A stretch of DNA of 64,000 nt from Aidingimonas lacisalsi. GTDB taxonomy: Bacteria; Pseudomonadota; Gammaproteobacteria; Pseudomonadales; Halomonadaceae. A program made the position numbers and the translations under genes. Numbering within the stretch: the first letter of the stretch is position 1; every line of letters starts with the position of its first letter. The stretch spans positions 372,001 to 436,000 of the forward strand of contig NZ_VRYH01000002.1 in the NCBI RefSeq assembly GCF_008079445.1, read 5' to 3'. Below, one piece after another: positions 8,175 to 16,920 of the stretch. The notes beneath the pieces were generated by a model. It did not search any database and was not told the origin of the DNA. It saw only the letters and a list, made by a program, of their open reading frames with translations.

Positions 8175-10148
8175 ATGTCCTATCAATCACGCAAAGCTGC
8201 GTTGGCGTTGGCCATTATCGGTGCCAGTAGTGGAACGGTGAACGCTCAGGAGACCGTACAGGCCGATCCTCAGAGTCTGGACGATGTCGTGGTGACGGCG
8301 TCCGGCTATGAGCAACAGCTCGTGAATGCTCCCGCTTCGATCAGCGTATTGAACCGCGAAGATCTCGAGAAGCGCCACTACAGTGATATCACCGATGCCC
8401 TTCGAAAGGTGCCGGGTGTCGTGATCACGGGGGGTGGCCGAGGCGATAACGGAGCGGATATCAGTATTCGTGGAATGCCGGCGCAATACACGCAGATTCT
8501 GGTTGACGGCAAGCCGCAAACGACGCGGGAGAGCCGTCCCAATGGTAGTGCCGGCTTCGAGCAGGATTGGCTACCGCCTCTACAAGCCATCAAGCGTATC
8601 GAGATCATACGGGGGCCGATGGCTACCTTGTACGGTTCGGATTCCATTGGTGGGGTGATCAACGTCATTACGCGCAAAGTCGCCGACGAATGGCATGGCA
8701 ATATCCAGTTCGACACTATCGTTCAGGAAGACAGCCGGTCCGGTAATAGTCAGCAGAGCAATATTTACCTGAGCGGCCCCCTCAAGGAAGACTTGCTGGG
8801 GCTTCAGGTGTACGGGAAAGTGCAGAATCGCGAAGAGGATGAGATCGTCAATGGATATGAAGACAAGGGGCTGCGCAGCCTGACCGCGAAACTGTCATTG
8901 ACCCCGAATGACGACCATGACTTCGTCTTCGAGGCGGGGGCATCAGAGCAAACGCGCGATTCCAACATGGGACGTTCGGCGCCCTCGGAAGGGTGCCGTG
9001 GTGGCTGTGAGGACTCCTACAGCGAGTACACTCGGGAGCATCAAGCGATCACGCATACCGGCCGTTGGAATATCGGCACCACGGAAACCTACGTACAGCG
9101 CGAAACCAGCGAGAACCGCTCGCGGGAAATGGAAATCACCAATACGATCGCCAAGACCAGCCTGGTCATGCCGTTGGGCGCGCATATGCTCACGGTGGGA
9201 GCGGATTACGAGAAGGAGGAACTCGATGACCGTACCTCCAACCGTATCTCCGACCGCACGGCAATCGACAATGCCAAATGGTCGGTCTTCGCCGAAGATG
9301 AATGGCTGCTCACCGAGGCGCTGTCACTGACGGGGGGTGTGCGTCTCGACGATGACGACAATTACGGCAGCCAGATCAGCCCCAGGCTTTACAGCGTCTG
9401 GAACATGACTCCGACATGGACGCTCAAGGGGGGTGTCTCCACGGGGTACCGTTCGCCCAATCTGCGCGAGATCACCCCTGACTGGGGGCAGGTGAGTCGA
9501 GGCGGCAATGTGTACGGCAACCCCGACCTTGAACCCGAGACATCGCTGAACAAGGAACTGGCGCTGTTGTATTCCACGCCCTCAGGAATGGAAGCCGGGA
9601 TCACGCTATTCCATAACGATTTTGACGACAAGATCACGCGTGTCGAGTGTCCGATTTCTATCTGTACCGATGGGCCCAACCAGTTCGGAGCGGACCCCAC
9701 GTATAGAATCAACGTCGATGAAGCGGTGACGCAAGGGGTGGAAGTCTCGCTATCCGCCCCATTGACGGACGACCTGGAGTTCTCGTCCAGCTATACCTAC
9801 ACCGATTCCGAGCAAAAGAGCGGGGAATATGAGGGCGAGCCGCTGACTCAGTTGCCCAAGCATCTGCTCACCGCTTCATTGGATTGGGAAGCGACGGAAC
9901 GGTTAACGCCCTGGGCCCGCGTGACCTATCGAGGCAAGGAGAGCCAGCCAACCACGGGACCGTCTCAGAGCGAGTTAGTGGCGCCTTCCTATACCTTCTT
10001 CGATGCCGGTCTCGGCTATCAGCTCAATGATCGTACTCAGATCAATACTGGGGTCTATAACGTGTTCGATGAAAACGTAACTTATGACGAATACGGCGTT
10101 GTCGAGGATGGACGCCGTTACTGGCTAGGGGTGAATGTCGATTTTTAA
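8175..10148 (+). CDS. TonB-dependent siderophore receptor, FepA/CirA-like
   Basis: A 657-residue outer-membrane receptor. It has a signal peptide (MSYQSRKAALALAIIGASSG, cleavage near VNAQ) and a TonB-box-like stretch (LDDVVVTAS). The plug domain includes IEIIRGPMATLYGSDSIGGV, and a C-terminal barrel ends in Phe as usual for outer-membrane proteins. Two cysteine pairs (CRGGC; ECPISIC) lie in predicted extracellular loops. The start at 8175 is preceded by AAGGAG; an in-frame ATG at 8130 would bury the signal peptide. It heads a siderophore uptake locus with the binding protein and transporter genes that follow. The ligand is probably a catecholate-type ferric siderophore, by family resemblance. 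Confidence 0.9.
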   Translation: MSYQSRKAALALAIIGASSGTVNAQETVQADPQSLDDVVVTASGYEQQLVNAPASISVLNREDLEKRHYSDITDALRKVPGVVITGGGRGDNGADISIRGMPAQYTQILVDGKPQTTRESRPNGSAGFEQDWLPPLQAIKRIEIIRGPMATLYGSDSIGGVINVITRKVADEWHGNIQFDTIVQEDSRSGNSQQSNIYLSGPLKEDLLGLQVYGKVQNREEDEIVNGYEDKGLRSLTAKLSLTPNDDHDFVFEAGASEQTRDSNMGRSAPSEGCRGGCEDSYSEYTREHQAITHTGRWNIGTTETYVQRETSENRSREMEITNTIAKTSLVMPLGAHMLTVGADYEKEELDDRTSNRISDRTAIDNAKWSVFAEDEWLLTEALSLTGGVRLDDDDNYGSQISPRLYSVWNMTPTWTLKGGVSTGYRSPNLREITPDWGQVSRGGNVYGNPDLEPETSLNKELALLYSTPSGMEAGITLFHNDFDDKITRVECPISICTDGPNQFGADPTYRINVDEAVTQGVEVSLSAPLTDDLEFSSSYTYTDSEQKSGEYEGEPLTQLPKHLLTASLDWEATERLTPWARVTYRGKESQPTTGPSQSELVAPSYTFFDAGLGYQLNDRTQINTGVYNVFDENVTYDEYGVVEDGRRYWLGVNVDF

Positions 10149-10206
10149 GACCGATGTTGCCGATTTTCGAACATATCGTTGTCGAGGATCGGCATGCTAG
10201 TGCGGT

Positions 10207-10221
10207 TGATAGTCATTATTA
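10207..10221 (+). promoter_or_regulatory. Fur box upstream of siderophore-binding protein
   Basis: TGATAGTCATTATTA matches the 7-1-7 Fur consensus at 12 of 14 positions. It lies 33 bases before the start of the binding protein gene at 10255, which suggests that the transporter operon has its own iron-regulated promoter apart from the receptor's. Confidence 0.7.
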
Positions 10222-10254
10222 TCCTTCTTACTGACGCGTGGACTTGGAAATAAC

Positions 10255-11196
10255 ATGCAACGAATCTCCAACATCATGAATGTCTTCTGTCGATGCGTGA
10301 GCATCGGTGCTCTGATGACCCTGCTGATCTCATCGGCCCAGGCAAGAACCCTGGATACCGCCTTCGGCGATGTGGAAATCGAGGGTGAGCCGCAACGAGT
10401 CGTGACGTTGTACGAAGGGGCCCTTGATGTCGCGATGACAGCGGGTGTGACACCGGTGGCCGCTATCATGACGCGTGGCGGGGAGGGCGTGGCCCGTTAC
10501 CTCAAGGATCGAGTCGGCGATATTGCCATCGTCGGGACGGCCAGAGAGACCAATATCGAAGCCGTCGTAGCTCAGTCGCCCGATGTCATTCTTGCATCAC
10601 CGCGATTGTCGCGTGAACAGTACGCTCTGCTTGCCGATATCGCACCGACCGTCGTTCCCCGAACCGAGGGGTTCAGCCCGGATGCCTGGAAGGGGGAGGC
10701 CCGTCTCTTTGGCCGAGCATTGGGCCACGAAACTGAAGTGGATGTAGCGATCGAGGAGATAGAACGGCGTGCGGAAGATCTGGCCGAGTCGCTTCAAGAT
10801 AATGGCCAACCCCTAGGTGCCCACTTGGTGCGCTGGATGCCTCAGGGGCCGCTGGTCATGTCCGATCAACTGTTCTCTACCGGCCTTCTGGCGGCAACCG
10901 GCTTTGATGTCGACGATGGGGGATTGGTGCCTGAAGGACGTCCCCATAGTGACCCATTGAGTCTGGAGAACCTGGCGCAGGTCGATAATGACTGGCTGTT
11001 CATGGCGACCCTCAATGAGGATGGTGATGACGCCTTGGCATCTGCGCGTGAGTCCAAGGCTTTCGGGCGACTATCGGCTGTCGAACAGGACAGGGTCGTG
11101 CCGGTCGATGGCCAACTCTGGACCAGCGCTTCGGGGCCGATGGCGGCATCGGCGATTCTCGATGATATCGAGGCGAACGTGCTGTCTTCGCAATAA
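10255..11196 (+). CDS. Iron-siderophore ABC transporter substrate-binding protein
   Basis: A 313-residue periplasmic-binding protein of the FepB/FatB/FecB type. A signal peptide ends near SSAQARTLD, followed by the typical start of the fold, EPQRVVTLYEGALDVAMTAG. The domain spans about residues 45-300. Its stop codon overlaps the start of the first permease gene by one base (TAATG), so it is coupled to the importer. It would carry the ferric siderophore from the TonB receptor to the inner-membrane permeases. Confidence 0.88.
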   Translation: MQRISNIMNVFCRCVSIGALMTLLISSAQARTLDTAFGDVEIEGEPQRVVTLYEGALDVAMTAGVTPVAAIMTRGGEGVARYLKDRVGDIAIVGTARETNIEAVVAQSPDVILASPRLSREQYALLADIAPTVVPRTEGFSPDAWKGEARLFGRALGHETEVDVAIEEIERRAEDLAESLQDNGQPLGAHLVRWMPQGPLVMSDQLFSTGLLAATGFDVDDGGLVPEGRPHSDPLSLENLAQVDNDWLFMATLNEDGDDALASARESKAFGRLSAVEQDRVVPVDGQLWTSASGPMAASAILDDIEANVLSSQ

Positions 11197-12212
11197 TGCC
11201 GATGCTTGCCGCTACTACCCCCTCATTGCGGCATTTCCCCGGGATGGGGGGGCTGCTGTCGTTACTGGTGCTGACATGCCTGGCTAGCTTGCTGGTAGGT
11301 GCCGGGCCGGTATCTCCCCGTGACGCCATCACTGTCCTGGTGGGCGGCGGCAGTGAGGAAGCCCGGTTCACGGTGACGGCACTGCGATTGCCTCGCACGC
11401 TCATCGGTTTGGTGGTGGGCGTATCACTGGGCGTGTCGGGGGCCTTATTGCAGGCGATAACACGTAATCCGCTGGCCGAACCGGGTTTGTTGGGGGTGAC
11501 TGCCGGTAGTGCCTTCGCCGTGGCGGTCATGCTGGTTTTGGGGGCCAGTGCGGCCACATTGCGAGTGCCCGTGGCCCAATTGGGCGCCTTGGGGGGCTGC
11601 CTGTGCGTAATGAATGTGGTGCGACTGCGCGGCGTCGGTTCCGACCCGGTACGGCTGGTGCTTGCCGGTGCGGCATTGTCGAGTCTGTTGGCGGCATTGA
11701 CGTCATTGATCCTGCTGATGGATCAACGGGCGGCCGATGAAATCCGCTTCTGGGTCGTCGGTAGCCTGTCCGGTCGGCGACTCGCCGATTTGATACCGGT
11801 CATCCCGAGTCTTCTCGTGGCGGGTCTTTTGACCGTGACAATGGCACGACCGTTGGCGTCTCTGGCCTTGGGGGAACGGGTTGCCAAGGGGCTTGGTCAC
11901 CATCCCGGTCTCGTACGCTTGTCGATCATATTGATCGTGGCACTACTCGTGGGAGGGGCAACCGCCATCGCTGGCCCGGTTGCGTTCGTCGGGCTGGTGG
12001 TTCCCTTTGCCGCCAGGGCCATCGCTGGGCCGGACATTCGTCGAACCCTCTGGTTCTGCCTGCCGTTGGGCCCCCTGATGGTGCTGGTGGCGGATATCGT
12101 GGCCCGCATCGTCGTCGCACCGTCCGAACTTCCCTTGGGCGTTTTGACGGCACTTTGCGGTGCTCCTGTGCTCGTCGCCGTGGTCAGGGCACGGCGCTTG
12201 CCGATGCTGTAG
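11196..12212 (+). CDS. FecCD-family siderophore ABC transporter permease (first)
   Basis: A 338-residue hydrophobic protein of the FecCD family, with about nine to ten membrane segments. It shows the conserved VSGALLQAITRNPLAEPGLLG loop near residue 90 (shown in part: GALLQAITRNPLAEPG) and the C-terminal GPVAFVGLVVPFAAR and VADIVARIV segments. It starts on the last base of the binding-protein stop codon. It is one half of the inner-membrane channel with the next gene. Confidence 0.9.
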   Translation: MPMLAATTPSLRHFPGMGGLLSLLVLTCLASLLVGAGPVSPRDAITVLVGGGSEEARFTVTALRLPRTLIGLVVGVSLGVSGALLQAITRNPLAEPGLLGVTAGSAFAVAVMLVLGASAATLRVPVAQLGALGGCLCVMNVVRLRGVGSDPVRLVLAGAALSSLLAALTSLILLMDQRAADEIRFWVVGSLSGRRLADLIPVIPSLLVAGLLTVTMARPLASLALGERVAKGLGHHPGLVRLSIILIVALLVGGATAIAGPVAFVGLVVPFAARAIAGPDIRRTLWFCLPLGPLMVLVADIVARIVVAPSELPLGVLTALCGAPVLVAVVRARRLPML

Positions 12213-12216
12213 TTTG

Positions 12217-13374
12217 ATGAGGCGTCTCATGTCGTGGATCGCCGTTGGCGGTGAAAAGAATAAGGTCGGGCACGTACCGATCTCGGAGAACCTCAGCGAT
12301 GTGCAGCGATCAGGTGTATTCGCTCCGCCGGGTCATTGGCGTCTTGGCTGGTACTGGGCTGGTAGGCGAAGAGAAGCGAGCATATTGATCGATCGCCGAG
12401 CCTTCCTGGCCAATGTCGGGTTAGGGGTAGCGCTCATCCTGACATCGCTGATTTATCTGTGTACCGGAACCGTTGCTATCGCTCCGGCGTCTACGCTGCG
12501 TGCCCTGTTCTCGGAGGCTGAGCCGACAGTAGCGTTCGTCGTCAACGATCTACGGTTGCCTCGCATGTTGGCAGCGTGGCTGACGGGAGCGGCGTTTGCA
12601 GTCGCGGGGTGCCTGATGCAAACGCTGGCGCGCAACCGTCTGGCGACACCAGGAATCATCGGCATCGACAATGGGGCCACTGCCTTTGCGGTGGCCTCTG
12701 TCGTGGGGCTTGGCGTCAGTCTCGCGCCACCGGCAATGGCCCTGACGGGAGCGGCAACAGCGACCGCTCTGACCTTTGGGCTGGCCGGTGGCGGCGGTAC
12801 ACGCGGATACCGTTTCATCGTGGCCGGCATTGGGGTCGGGGCGGTATTCGGGGCCGCGACGCAATTACTGATGGCCCGCGTTGCCATCGATGTCGCCAAT
12901 GCCGCTTATCCCTGGACCGTGGGGACTCTCAATGCACGGCCGACGGGGACCATGACCGTGCTGGCTATAGGCCTGGGTATAGGTGTGGTGCTGTCACTGA
13001 GACTCTCGCGTGCGCTATCGACGATGCGCTTTTCCGAGGCGATAGCGCAGGGTCTGGGTATCTCACTCAGGCGCTCGCGTTTACAGGCGTTGAGTCTGGC
13101 AGTATCGCTGACGGCGTTGGCGGTTGCGGTGGCCGGCCCGGTCGGTATGGTCGGTTTGATAGGTCCGGAAATCGCCCGTCACCTATCTTCACCGCGTGGC
13201 GTGCCCGTGATTGGATCGGCATTGGCCGGGGCGTTGGTCATGACGGTGTCGGATGGGGTCGGACGCTTGCTGCTGTCACCGATCGAGTTGCCCGTGGGGA
13301 TCGTGACGGCCATCGTCGGGGGTCCTTATCTATTATGGATACTATTGCGACAAGGTGGGAGCGGTAACGTATGA
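12217..13374 (+). CDS. FecCD-family siderophore ABC transporter permease (second)
   Basis: The conserved family region begins about 60 residues in. It has TGAAFAVAGCLMQTLARN, IGIDNGAT, GPVGMVGLIGPEIARHL and the last helix GRLLLSPIELPVGIVTAIVG. The chosen ATG at 12217, four bases after the first permease, gives 385 residues. The long polar N-terminal extension is unusual, so a later start near 12385 (the ILIDRRAFLANVG segment) is possible. The frame is also open back to 12160, but that would overlap the previous gene. Partner of the first permease and of the ATPase. Confidence 0.85.
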   Translation: MRRLMSWIAVGGEKNKVGHVPISENLSDVQRSGVFAPPGHWRLGWYWAGRRREASILIDRRAFLANVGLGVALILTSLIYLCTGTVAIAPASTLRALFSEAEPTVAFVVNDLRLPRMLAAWLTGAAFAVAGCLMQTLARNRLATPGIIGIDNGATAFAVASVVGLGVSLAPPAMALTGAATATALTFGLAGGGGTRGYRFIVAGIGVGAVFGAATQLLMARVAIDVANAAYPWTVGTLNARPTGTMTVLAIGLGIGVVLSLRLSRALSTMRFSEAIAQGLGISLRRSRLQALSLAVSLTALAVAVAGPVGMVGLIGPEIARHLSSPRGVPVIGSALAGALVMTVSDGVGRLLLSPIELPVGIVTAIVGGPYLLWILLRQGGSGNV

Positions 13375-14180
13375 CGACAGACTTTCCCGCTGCGACTCTC
13401 GAGGCTCATCAGTTATGGTTGGCTTACCAGCGAACATCGGTGATCGAGGGGCTCGATCTGGTACTGCCGGCTGGTCGGGTTACGGCCATCGTGGGGCCCA
13501 ATGGATGTGGCAAGTCGACCCTGCTGGCTGGATTGGCACGTCTCCATTCGCCGAGTGGTGGATGTGTGTTACTGGATGGCGATGACATTCAGCGGTTGCC
13601 TTCGCGCACTCTGGCCCGACGACTGGCGTTGCTGCCTCAACAAGCTCAGGCACCGGAAGGGCTGACAGTAGCGGAACTGATCCGTTTTGGCCGTCAGCCT
13701 CATCAGGGGTGGCTGAGACAGTGGTCGGCTGACGACCAGCAAGTGGTCCATGATGCCCTGAGAGCTGCCGGGTTACAGGCATTGGCCGATCGTCCACTGG
13801 ATACCCTGTCGGGGGGCCAACGTCAGCGTGCCTGGATCGCCATGACCATCGCGCAGCAAACGTCGCTGTTATTGCTGGACGAACCCACCTCAGCTCTGGA
13901 TCTGGGACACCAGATCGAAGTGTTCGAACTGATTCGGCACTTGGCCGATACTGGACGCAGCATCGTTACGGTGTTACACGATTTACCGAGTGCGTGTCGT
14001 TATGCCGATCACCTGATTGCCATGCTTGATGGTCGTATCGTTGCGTCTGGTGAGCCATCCACCGTCGTGACTCCGGCGCTGGTGCGCCAACTTTACGGTG
14101 TCGAATGTCGACTGTTACCCGACCCGGACACGGGCAGTCTGCTGTTCGCCGATATGCGGCTCGCCGCTGACACCGAATAG
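13371..14180 (+). CDS. Siderophore ABC transporter ATP-binding protein, FecE/FepC-like
   Basis: A 269-residue ABC ATPase with Walker A GPNGCGKST (about residue 42), signature LSGGQRQRAW, Walker B LLLLDEPTSALD and the switch histidine in VLHDL. The start overlaps the stop of the second permease (ATGA), completing a binding protein-permease-permease-ATPase operon. It powers import of a ferric siderophore. The operon ends here; the next gene is convergent. Confidence 0.92.
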   Translation: MTTDFPAATLEAHQLWLAYQRTSVIEGLDLVLPAGRVTAIVGPNGCGKSTLLAGLARLHSPSGGCVLLDGDDIQRLPSRTLARRLALLPQQAQAPEGLTVAELIRFGRQPHQGWLRQWSADDQQVVHDALRAAGLQALADRPLDTLSGGQRQRAWIAMTIAQQTSLLLLDEPTSALDLGHQIEVFELIRHLADTGRSIVTVLHDLPSACRYADHLIAMLDGRIVASGEPSTVVTPALVRQLYGVECRLLPDPDTGSLLFADMRLAADTE

Positions 14181-14185
14181 CGGCA

Positions 14186-15139
14186 TCACACTGGCCTCAA
14201 GCGGTCTAGCTCCTGTCGGTCCATATTGCCCCCTGTGATCACGACGACGATATCGCCCGTCGGCGGTAGTTCCACCATGCCTTCCAGCAAGCTGGCCACG
14301 CCGACGGCGGCACCTGGTTCGGCATAAAGCTTGGTGTGTTGTATCAGGTGATGGATAGCGCGCTGAATCGCCTCATCGTTGACGGCGATCAGATCATCGG
14401 TCACTTGGCGACAGAGATGATAGGTATGCTCGCCGACCACGGCGGCTGCCAAGCTCTTGGCACAGGTATCGATTCTATCCAGATGCTTGGGACCTCCTAG
14501 TGCCCAGGCATACGCCATGCTGGCGGCACCTGCCGGTTCGACGCCGAACAGTTTCAGTTCGGGCTGTAGCGCAGACGTTGCAATGCCAATGCCCGATATC
14601 AATCCTCCACCGCCTATCGGACAGAGAATCGCTGAGGTTTCGGGAGCCTGTTCGAGAATCTCCAGACCAACCGTGCCTTGGCCGGCGATGATGCGAAGGT
14701 CATCATAGGGATGGACCAGGGTCAGGCCGCGCTGGTCGATCAACTCATGCATCAGGGTCCAGGCATCATTGATGTCGCCATGCAGGATCACCTCGGCTCC
14801 CAGCGCGCGGCTACCGTCCACCTTGAACGGGCTGGCGTTGTCGGGCATGACGATAGTGACGGGAACATCAGCCTCTCGTGCAGCCCACGCAAGGCCCAAG
14901 GCATGATTGCCGGCCGATACGGCCCCGAGACCACCGGCAAGTTCGTCCCAATTGGCGGAGCGTATCCAGTTGATCCCGCCCCGTGGTTTGAACGACCCGG
15001 TACGCTGAAACAGTTCCCCTTTGAGCCAGACTCGTCGACCAAGCCGTTCCGACAGCACATGATCCATGATCAAAGGCGTCGACGTCAGGGTATCGCTGAT
15101 GGTTTCGCGAGCGCTCTGGACCGTCTCGATAGTGATCAT
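14186..15139 (-). CDS. PLP-dependent threonine/serine dehydratase-like enzyme
   Basis: A 317-residue fold-type II PLP enzyme. The PLP lysine is in GSFKPRG (about residue 50), the Asn-binding segment is SAGNHALGLAWAA, and the phosphate loop is IGGGGLISG near residue 180. It lacks a C-terminal ACT domain, so it resembles catabolic threonine or serine dehydratases, or hydroxyaspartate dehydratase-like proteins, rather than IlvA. The ATG at 15139 is chosen because GGAG precedes it; an upstream in-frame start at 15199 adds 20 unrelated residues. Its reaction is probably deamination of threonine or serine to an oxoacid. Confidence 0.82.
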   Translation of the reverse strand: MITIETVQSARETISDTLTSTPLIMDHVLSERLGRRVWLKGELFQRTGSFKPRGGINWIRSANWDELAGGLGAVSAGNHALGLAWAAREADVPVTIVMPDNASPFKVDGSRALGAEVILHGDINDAWTLMHELIDQRGLTLVHPYDDLRIIAGQGTVGLEILEQAPETSAILCPIGGGGLISGIGIATSALQPELKLFGVEPAGAASMAYAWALGGPKHLDRIDTCAKSLAAAVVGEHTYHLCRQVTDDLIAVNDEAIQRAIHHLIQHTKLYAEPGAAVGVASLLEGMVELPPTGDIVVVITGGNMDRQELDRLRPV

Positions 15140-15331
15140 GGCTGAGCTCCAGAATAGCTGGTGACACCAGAATCGGGCATGTTTCATATAGCTAAACAAT
15201 GGCGTTCGCTGGAATCAAGGCCTGCGATCAGGTACGCAAGGAAACCGGCCAGCCCATGTGACAGGTCGCCACGATGACGATGTATCGGTCGCTCTCCACC
15301 GAGGTTCATTGGAAAGAAAGGCAAAAAGATG

Positions 15332-15369
15332 TTGCACTGCACAAAAGTCTTTGCTATGTTGCACTGCAA
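15332..15369 (+). promoter_or_regulatory. Phasin promoter with duplicated operator-like sequence
   Basis: TTGCACTGCA occurs at 15332-15341 and again at 15359-15368. The first TTGCAC serves as a -35 element and TATGTT at 15355-15360 as a -10, 17 bases apart. The two copies therefore cover the -35 and the -10/start region, as expected for a repressor operator. PhaR repressors of phasin genes bind TGC/GCA-rich sites, so PhaR is the natural candidate; this is inference. Confidence 0.55.
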
Positions 15370-15416
15370 CGAAGGTTAAAACGCCTTCGCCGATAACATC
15401 CCAACGGAGGTGTGCC

Positions 15417-15785
15417 ATGAGTAACGCAACTATCGATCAAGCAACACAACAGTTCGAGTCTCTGTTTTTCGGCCCGGCTCGCGCCTACGCAGCGCTGACC
15501 ATCGATTACACCGAGAAGCTGTTGAGCGCTCAATATGAAGCAGCCAAAGCGTATTCCGACATTGGACTGGGCCAGGCACGTGCCGCCCTCGATGTCAAGG
15601 ATGCCGAAAGCCTGCGGTCCTATGTCGAAGAGCAGCAGAAAGTCGCCAAAGACGTGGGCGAACGCCTGAAGTCCGATACCGAGAAAGTCGTCGCCATGAA
15701 TCAGGACTTCGTACAGCAAGGTCAGAAATTGACTGAAGACAATGTCAAGACGGCTTCCAAGAGCGCGTCGAAAGCTACCAAGTAA
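15417..15785 (+). CDS. phaP: Phasin family protein (polyhydroxyalkanoate granule-associated)
   Basis: A 122-residue, almost wholly helical, Ala/Glu/Lys-rich protein. Its pattern FFGPARAYAALTIDYTEKLL and a hydrophilic C-terminus of Lys/Ala/Ser match the phasin_2 family. Phasins coat polyhydroxyalkanoate granules and control their size. The start is fixed by GGAGG seven bases upstream. The gene stands alone with its own promoter and terminator; PHA synthase genes are not in the window. Confidence 0.85.
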   Translation: MSNATIDQATQQFESLFFGPARAYAALTIDYTEKLLSAQYEAAKAYSDIGLGQARAALDVKDAESLRSYVEEQQKVAKDVGERLKSDTEKVVAMNQDFVQQGQKLTEDNVKTASKSASKATK

Positions 15786-15814
15786 TCGGTACCGGTAGTT
15801 ATACGAATCGAACC

Positions 15815-15832
15815 GCCGCCCTTCGGGGCGGC
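15815..15832. terminator. Hairpin terminator after phasin gene
   Basis: GCCGCCC-TTCG-GGGCGGC forms a seven-pair stem with a stable tetraloop 29 bases after the phasin stop. It sits between convergent genes and may serve both. The following T-run is weak. Confidence 0.7.
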
Positions 15833-15839
15833 AGTGTCG

Positions 15840-16805
15840 TTATAGGCCCCCTGCCTGATACAACGCAATACTCCAATCGGTGGCCCAGCCTGCCAGTATC
15901 GAGCCGATGACCGCGAAGCCGGTATAGACGACAAAAATCCGACGACTGACCAGGCTCCAGACGGCGACGGCAGCGTACAAGCTGATCGAGGCACCGGCGA
16001 TCAGCAGCCCCATGGCGGCGCCATATGACATCCCCAGATCGATCATTCCCCTGACTAAAGGCAGTGCGGCATAACCTTCGAGGTAGAGCGGCGCGCCGAT
16101 CAGTACCGCCAGCGGCACGGACCAGGGGCTATCATGTCCGAGCATCGATGTGATGACGGATGCGGGCAGATAGTGTTGCATGAGAGCCTCCAGGCTAAGT
16201 GCGAGCAGCATCCATCTCAGGATGAGCCAGAAGGTCGATATGCTCTCTTGCCAGAAGCGTGTCCGTTCATACGAACCGTGCCGACAGGCGTCATTGGCGC
16301 CGACGTCGGTGGGGGAAGCAAAAGAGAGGGGCAGGCCAGACGTTACTGCCCCGGCGAGTATTCCCATCAGAAACGCCGCCACCACCATCCCCATGGCAAA
16401 TGGCCACCCCAGAAAGCCGATCGTCAAAGTGAACATGCCAGGGTCTGTAATAGGCGAGGATAACCAGAATGCCATGGCTGCTGCCAGCGGTACCCCATGA
16501 CGCAGTAGCGCAGCTACTAGGGGAACCATGGCAATGCCGCACACGGGGGTGACAGCGCCTGCAAGGCTGGCGACGACGATCGCGGTGATTGGGCGCTGCC
16601 GTAGCCAAATGGCAATGTGTTCCGACCGATATGATGTTCCCATCCAACCTGCCAGTCCGGCAGCAATGGCGATCAATGGCATCAGCATGAGCACATCAGC
16701 CACAACCGTACGGGCAAAAGCCGTGTCACCTTGCAGCCAGCAGCCCGTCAGTAGTGTGGCGCCAGCCAGCCACCAGATTCTGGAAAGGGTCAGAATCGTT
16801 CTCAT
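15840..16805 (-). CDS. Predicted permease, ArsP/YraQ (UPF0718)-like
   Basis: A 321-residue membrane protein with about eight segments. Conserved blocks are SLAGAVTPVCGIAMVPL (about residues 80-95) with a Cys, WLSSPITDPGMF, and GAPLYLEGYAALPLV in the second half, the repeated motif layout of the ArsP_1 permease family. Some members export organoarsenicals; most have no known substrate. It is divergent from the LysR gene at 16921, which may regulate it. Family assignment is fairly firm; substrate unknown. Confidence 0.75.
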   Translation of the reverse strand: MRTILTLSRIWWLAGATLLTGCWLQGDTAFARTVVADVLMLMPLIAIAAGLAGWMGTSYRSEHIAIWLRQRPITAIVVASLAGAVTPVCGIAMVPLVAALLRHGVPLAAAMAFWLSSPITDPGMFTLTIGFLGWPFAMGMVVAAFLMGILAGAVTSGLPLSFASPTDVGANDACRHGSYERTRFWQESISTFWLILRWMLLALSLEALMQHYLPASVITSMLGHDSPWSVPLAVLIGAPLYLEGYAALPLVRGMIDLGMSYGAAMGLLIAGASISLYAAVAVWSLVSRRIFVVYTGFAVIGSILAGWATDWSIALYQAGGL

Positions 16806-16920
16806 GAGTTGTCGCCTCGGTCTGCTTAACGCTTCACTGAGTCTGTTTCTATGCTAGATTGAAGCTTTGTGATCAGTGAAACGAATAATTTATATATCTA
16901 ACATCAGAGATCTTGATGGC

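Noticed and set aside
12576-13367. Plus-strand 263-codon frame inside the second FecCD permease
   Set aside because: Gly/Arg/His-rich low-complexity translation in the wrong frame of a well-supported permease gene; a shadow of high-GC coding sequence.
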